A stretch of DNA of 64,000 nucleotides, taken from positions 1-64,000 of the forward strand of contig NZ_BJXA01000006.1 of NCBI RefSeq assembly GCF_007990755.1, in the 5' to 3' direction. The notes below the pieces were generated by a model. It did not search any database. It had not been told where the DNA came from and saw only the letters and a list, made by a program, of their open reading frames with translations. A program made the position numbers and the translations under genes. The stretch's first letter is position 1, and each line of letters opens with the position of its first letter. Origin of the DNA: Nocardia ninae NBRC 108245 (GTDB lineage Bacteria > Actinomycetota > Actinomycetes > Mycobacteriales > Mycobacteriaceae). This document shows positions 61,801 to 64,000 of this stretch, one piece after another.

Positions 61801-64000
61801 CACGCAGTGCGATCGTCGAACCCAGCGCCGAATTGACCCGGGCGACAACTTTGGTCGCGCTGAGCGAGTTGCCGCCGAGCTCGAAGAACGATTGGTCGAC
61901 ACCGACCCGCTCGCGGCCGAGCACGTCACCGAACACCTCGGCCACCGCCTGCTCGACCGGTGTGCGCGGCGCGAGGTAGGGCCGGTTGGTGTCCGAGAAG
62001 TCGGGCACGGGAAGGGCTTTGCGGTCCAGCTTGCCGACCGGCGTCAACGGAATCGAGTCCAGCACGACGAGATAGCCGGGCACCATATACCCGGGCAGCT
62101 CGGCGGCCACCTGGACGCGCAATCGCTCGGTATCCAGTTCGACCCCCTCGGCGGGCAGCACATACGACACCAGCACGGTCGCGCCCGCCGGCCCGGTCCG
62201 CCCGATCGTCACCGCATACTCGACCTGCTCGTCACGCGAGAGCACCGCGTCGATCTCACCGAGCTCGATGCGCAGACCGCGAATCTTGACCTGGAAGTCG
62301 CTGCGCCCCAGGTACTCCAGCTCGTAACCGCCATCGCGGCCGACCACCCAGCTCACCATGTCGCCGGTCCGGTACATCCGCTCGCCCGGCTCGCCGAACG
62401 GATCGGCGACGAAGCGACTCGCGGTCATCTCGAACCGGTTGAAGTAACCGCGGGCAAGGGCAGGTCCGGCCAAGTAGAGCTCGCCGGCGACCCCCACGGG
62501 CACCGGCCGCAGCCAGGTGTCCAGCACCATGTTCGCCGCGCCGCGGATCGGACCGCCGATGGTGATCGGCTCGCCCGCAACGAGTTCCGCGGGACCGGTG
62601 GCCCAGATGCTGAACTCCGTCGGACCGTAAAGGTTCACCATCCGCCGCCCGGCGGACCAGCGCTCGATCAGCTCGGGCGTGGCCGCCTCTCCGGCGACCG
62701 AGAGCACCCGCAGGTGGTCGAGATCGGTCGGGTCCATGGTGGCCAGCGCGGACGGCGTGATCACCGCGTGGGTGACCCGCTCGATACGCAGCAGTTGTTC
62801 GAGTTCGCTACCGCCGTAGACATCCGGCGGGGATACGACCAACCTGGCACCCGAGCCATGCGCGGTCAGCAGTTCGAACACCGAAGCATCGAAGCTCGGC
62901 GACGCCACCTGCAACGCACTCGCCGTCGGATCCAACGCGAGCGAGTCCCGTTGGGTGGCGACCAGATTCGCGATACCCCGATGGCTGAGCAGCACGGCTT
63001 TGGGCTTGCCGGTGGAACCGGAGGTATAGATCAGGTAGGCGGTCTGATCGACATCGATCGGGCCGCCGCGCTCCTCGTCGGTGATCGGATCGGCAGACAC
63101 CGTCATCACCCGGCGGATGGTGTTGAGGTCGTCGAGCAGCAGCCAGTCGATGCTGCCCGGCAGCGTCTCACCGGTCGCGGTGACCGTCACGCCGATGGGC
63201 GCCTTCGAGTCGGTGAGCATGTGCTCGATCCGCTCGACCGGATAGTGCGGGTCCAGTGGCGCGAACGCCGCGCCCGACTTGGCCAGCGCCCACACCGCGA
63301 CCACCGACTCCAGCGAGCGGGTGAGCGCGAGCACGACGAACACCTCCCGCCCGACGCCCCGGCTCAGCAGCAGCCGCGCGAACCGGTTCGACCAGGCGTC
63401 GAGCTCGCCATAGGACATGGTGAGCTCGCCCGCGCTGACCGCGATGGCATCGCCGTCGATGGCCGCACCGGCGGCGAGGATGTCGGGCAGCGTGCGCACG
63501 GGCAGCGACTCCGGCCCCCGCACCGGCAGCAGCGCGGCACGTTCGGCGTCGTCGCAGTACTGCACCTGCGAGACCAAGGCGCGCGGATTGTCGGCGAGTT
63601 GGGTGAGCAACCGGACGAAGCGATCCAGCAGCGGTCGCGCGTCCGCGGCATCGAGCTGATCGGCCATGAATTTCAGGCTGACGCGCAAGGTGTCGCGACC
63701 GTCCGGGCCGCGCAGCGGAATGACCATGAGGTTCAACGGGTATGGCGTCGCGTCGGTGCCTTCGACGTCGAGCACCCGCATGCCCGCGATGTCCAGCGCC
63801 TGCGACAGCGCCTCCCGGTCGATCGGGTAGGACTCGAAAACGGTGAGGGTGTCGAACAATTCGGCGAGGCCGACGGCCTGATGGATGGCGGCCAGTCCGA
63901 CATGCTGATGATCCATCAGCCGCGCCTGCTCGGCTTGCAGGCGGGCGAGCAGGTCGACCACCTTCTCCGCCGGATCCAGGCGCACCCGCACCGGCAAAGT
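55856..64000 (-). CDS. nonribosomal peptide synthetase, C-terminal modules (5' part outside window)
   Basis: At least 2713 residues, open to the window edge. Order: end of a condensation domain (~1-140); A1 (~160-660; [33 protein letters not shown]); carrier protein 1 ([13 protein letters not shown], ~710); condensation domain 2 (~760-1330, HHISADG at ~1025); A2 (~1350-1850; [24 protein letters not shown]); carrier protein 2 ([13 protein letters not shown], ~1905); epimerisation domain (~1970-2400; [13 protein letters not shown]); thioesterase (~2450-2713; [13 protein letters not shown]). So it finishes and releases a peptide whose last residue is likely D-configured. The pocket residues read nearly identically for A1 and A2. 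Condensation domain 2 carries a large Pro/Ser/Ala insert just before its active-site motif. Confidence 0.95.
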   Translation of the reverse strand, partial: TLPVRVRLDPAEKVVDLLARLQAEQARLMDHQHVGLAAIHQAVGLAELFDTLTVFESYPIDREALSQALDIAGMRVLDVEGTDATPYPLNLMVIPLRGPDGRDTLRVSLKFMADQLDAADARPLLDRFVRLLTQLADNPRALVSQVQYCDDAERAALLPVRGPESLPVRTLPDILAAGAAIDGDAIAVSAGELTMSYGELDAWSNRFARLLLSRGVGREVFVVLALTRSLESVVAVWALAKSGAAFAPLDPHYPVERIEHMLTDSKAPIGVTVTATGETLPGSIDWLLLDDLNTIRRVMTVSADPITDEERGGPIDVDQTAYLIYTSGSTGKPKAVLLSHRGIANLVATQRDSLALDPTASALQVASPSFDASVFELLTAHGSGARLVVSPPDVYGGSELEQLLRIERVTHAVITPSALATMDPTDLDHLRVLSVAGEAATPELIERWSAGRRMVNLYGPTEFSIWATGPAELVAGEPITIGGPIRGAANMVLDTWLRPVPVGVAGELYLAGPALARGYFNRFEMTASRFVADPFGEPGERMYRTGDMVSWVVGRDGGYELEYLGRSDFQVKIRGLRIELGEIDAVLSRDEQVEYAVTIGRTGPAGATVLVSYVLPAEGVELDTERLRVQVAAELPGYMVPGYLVVLDSIPLTPVGKLDRKALPVPDFSDTNRPYLAPRTPVEQAVAEVFGDVLGRERVGVDQSFFELGGNSLSATKVVARVNSALGSTIALRDLFDAPTVAQLSGRVVPATDGKPGRFALAPRIRPDRIPLSPAQQRMWVLNRLDPTSSAYNIAVALRLTGMLDVDAMRSALADVVDRHESLRTIYPADSDGPRQVVMSTEMAAPAMTLVDSEDGAPLRARINALAGNGFDIAKEPPLRVGLFRIVTADADSANSAPASASTFAGSAPMASSPSADGTPVTPGPSAGAAPVTSSPSAGGSPVPSGPSAGVPPITPSPSAGGPAVASSPSAGGAPVTSSPSAGVPPVTSSPSSGTPPVSSGHSMATAPVATDHSPGTNTPAVHIVVLVVHHISADGASMAPLAADLVAAYSERVSGAETTRVPMGVQYADFALWHRELLGSESDPDSMAARQLRFWNDTLTGAPDVLELPSDRPRPAVQTMRSADVEFTIDDELHRTLVEFAAAHNVSLFMVVHAALAVLLARLGGTDDVVIGTPVAGRGEQALDELVGMFVNTLALRTPVDPGAGFGDFLTAVRAVDLDAFANADVPFERLVQVLNPTRSTAHHPLFQVSLTLQNFVEPVLELPGLRFEVEDFDRRTSQFDLTLDLRERFGETGPAGLSGVLTYATDLFDAATVAAFATRWRRVLATVLAEPDTRLADIDILDDTERATLVPVRGPESAGTATLPELLARTMDRHLDRPAVVAAGHTTTYRELDAHTNRLARLLLEADVGAESVVALGLPRSAELLTGMWAAAKVGAAFLPVDPKHPVERIDHMLTDSQARVGLTVAAYRPLLPDSTHWLVLDDVDLVGRWCQASASPLDDGDLPSPIRPDNPAWMIYTSGSTGTPKGVSVSHRGLTDLMVAQRESLGLDEHSRVLQVASPSFDASVFEALMAFGSGGASVVAPPEVFGGSALAELIAAEQVTHMVITPSALATLDPGEVSSVRVLAVAGEAVGTELVERWAADRTMVNLYGPTEFTIWATGSAPLVVGEPVSIGTPVRGAATLVLDDRLRPVPVGVAGELYLAGPALARGYHARPGLTAGRFIADPFGEAGERMYRTGDLVRWTRTTSGLMLEYLGRTDFQVKVRGQRIELGEIDAVLGRVDGVDFAVTLGVPGPTGATALAAYLVHTPGVELDLAQVRAVAADTLPAYMVPSAFVVLDAIPLTAVGKLDRKALPAPEFTADRTEYRAPSTPTEETLSGIFAELLGLDKVGADDSFFALGGDSILAIQLVSRAKQHGVHCTPLQVFEHRTVAALAAAADAAGAVVILDELPGGGVGELPLTPIVRYMLERGGDYRRFAQTAVLELPVGIDRAQIVATLAAVVDRHDMLRARLSPDEHGAPCLRVGEVGSVEVDALVHRIEFDAAADSVELREYAVTELDAAMNRLDTADGVVLQFIWLDPVGDGGTRTRAGRLIVVAHHLVIDGVSWRILVPDLAAAWAQVSVGNTPVLAETGTSMRRWAHALVDEAHTDKRVSELGYWQDVITGADPLIGSRPLDPAVDQAHTLRMLDREVPPQVTNALLTTLPGLFQGGVNDGLLATLAIALVRWRSRAAGTAEALIRLEGHGRQEEVIPGADLSRTIGWFTSIYPVRLSLDGIDLDDVLAGGAAMGTAIRAVKHQLLAVPDKGIGFGLLRYLNPATAEQLPAGLPGQVSFNYLGRYSTGDIPAGLEGLGWLPTDELGDLHATEHPTVPLQSAIDVNAVVVGDRLQASFGFPAELLSQDEVAELADLWVETLRAAAEFAQSPAARTAADDETAAIAAQAAAQITTAAPTGLGLDVVLPIRPDGAEPALFCIHPSSGMSWTYLGLADALRPGRPIYGLQAPDLGGHEPPARSIEEFADRYVREIRAIQPSGPYHLLGWSFGGLIAHAIAAELQQAGETVGVVALLDADTADIDGDSIERLSAGAFVNSFGSVFGIDDVPAEATAQEAADLIRERLGGVSLIDADTIERMAASYNASARTRTGYRRPVYDGDIVYFSATVDTSDIFGPDGWRPYVTGEISNHDVEVTHDELTAPHVLAIIARVLDEHLGGRG
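60940..61310 (-). repeat. 33-bp tandem repeats inside NRPS condensation domain 2
   Basis: About 10 imperfect 33-base units encoding 11-residue PSAGxxPVTSS-type units, lying between [11 protein letters not shown] and [15 protein letters not shown] of the condensation domain. Unit edges vary by substitution but keep frame. Outside it the domain sequence is ordinary. Confidence 0.85.

Overview
The window looks like chromosomal DNA from a mycolic-acid actinobacterium of the Nocardia type. The base composition is high GC throughout, with many GTG/TTG starts. There are MoaC-MoaB and NRPS/DrrABC-like genes, an XRE/DUF397 pair, small secreted proteins with Ala-rich signal peptides, and long open frames opposite many genes, as expected at this GC. 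The genus is inferred from gene families and not proven. No rRNA, tRNA, CRISPR array, transposase or prophage was seen.

Layout. 1-2.0 kb: three tandem paralogues of small secreted low-complexity proteins that share an upstream block. 2.2-9.9 kb: transporters and regulators, namely an MHS-type symporter, a deleted two-component remnant, a divergent NmrA/XRE-MmyB pair, a divergent TetR/DoxX pair, a hotdog thioesterase and a DHA1 MFS. 9.9-11.1 kb: a short Rho paralogue outside the usual rho neighbourhood. 11.5-15.7 kb: secreted proteins, an SDR, an ECF sigma factor and an MFS exporter. 16-17.5 kb: a cytochrome P450 with an unusual I-helix and a small LuxR-type regulator. 18-22.3 kb: a cell-wall amidase with a long Pro/Gln/Ala tail, a CobW GTPase and an AraC regulator. 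22.4-26.7 kb: a molybdenum cofactor block, with moeA-moaCB-moaE on one strand and moaA-moaD on the other. 26.7-29.6 kb: two tandem DGPF/YCII proteins and an ECF42-type sigma factor, with a shared ECF-like promoter in front of each DGPF gene.

30.3-35.9 kb: nadE, a TetR/FMN-reductase pair with an operator palindrome, then nrdH-nrdI-nrdE behind two NrdR boxes. The matching nrdF lies 14 kb away on the other strand, behind its own pair of NrdR boxes with the same 32-bp spacing. 36-43.7 kb: a TetR gene with a perfect 38-bp palindrome, a nucleotidyltransferase, an LLM oxidoreductase, a methyltransferase, a UGT-like glycosyltransferase, and a tiny zinc-ribbon gene overlapping a HAD-like gene. 43.7-46.6 kb: mgtE preceded by a Pro/Arg-rich 18-codon leader ORF, then a lone mraY outside any division/cell-wall cluster. 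46.7-53.1 kb: PaiB-like protein, XRE/DUF397 pair, LLM remnant, nrdF, a small membrane protein, GNAT and a secreted intradiol-dioxygenase-like lipoprotein. 53.2-64 kb: a leftward operon of an NRPS (3' part only) followed by a DrrA-type ATPase and two ABC-2 permeases, all joined by overlapping stop/start codons.

The most unusual items are the 33-bp tandem-repeat insert inside an NRPS condensation domain just before its HHxxxDG motif, the lone MraY paralogue, the short accessory Rho, the Pro/Arg leader ORF of mgtE, and the duplicated promoter plus gene unit next to the ECF42 sigma factor. Coordinates of starts were chosen from ribosome-binding sites and family length where possible. All functions are read from motifs by eye; no database search was run.
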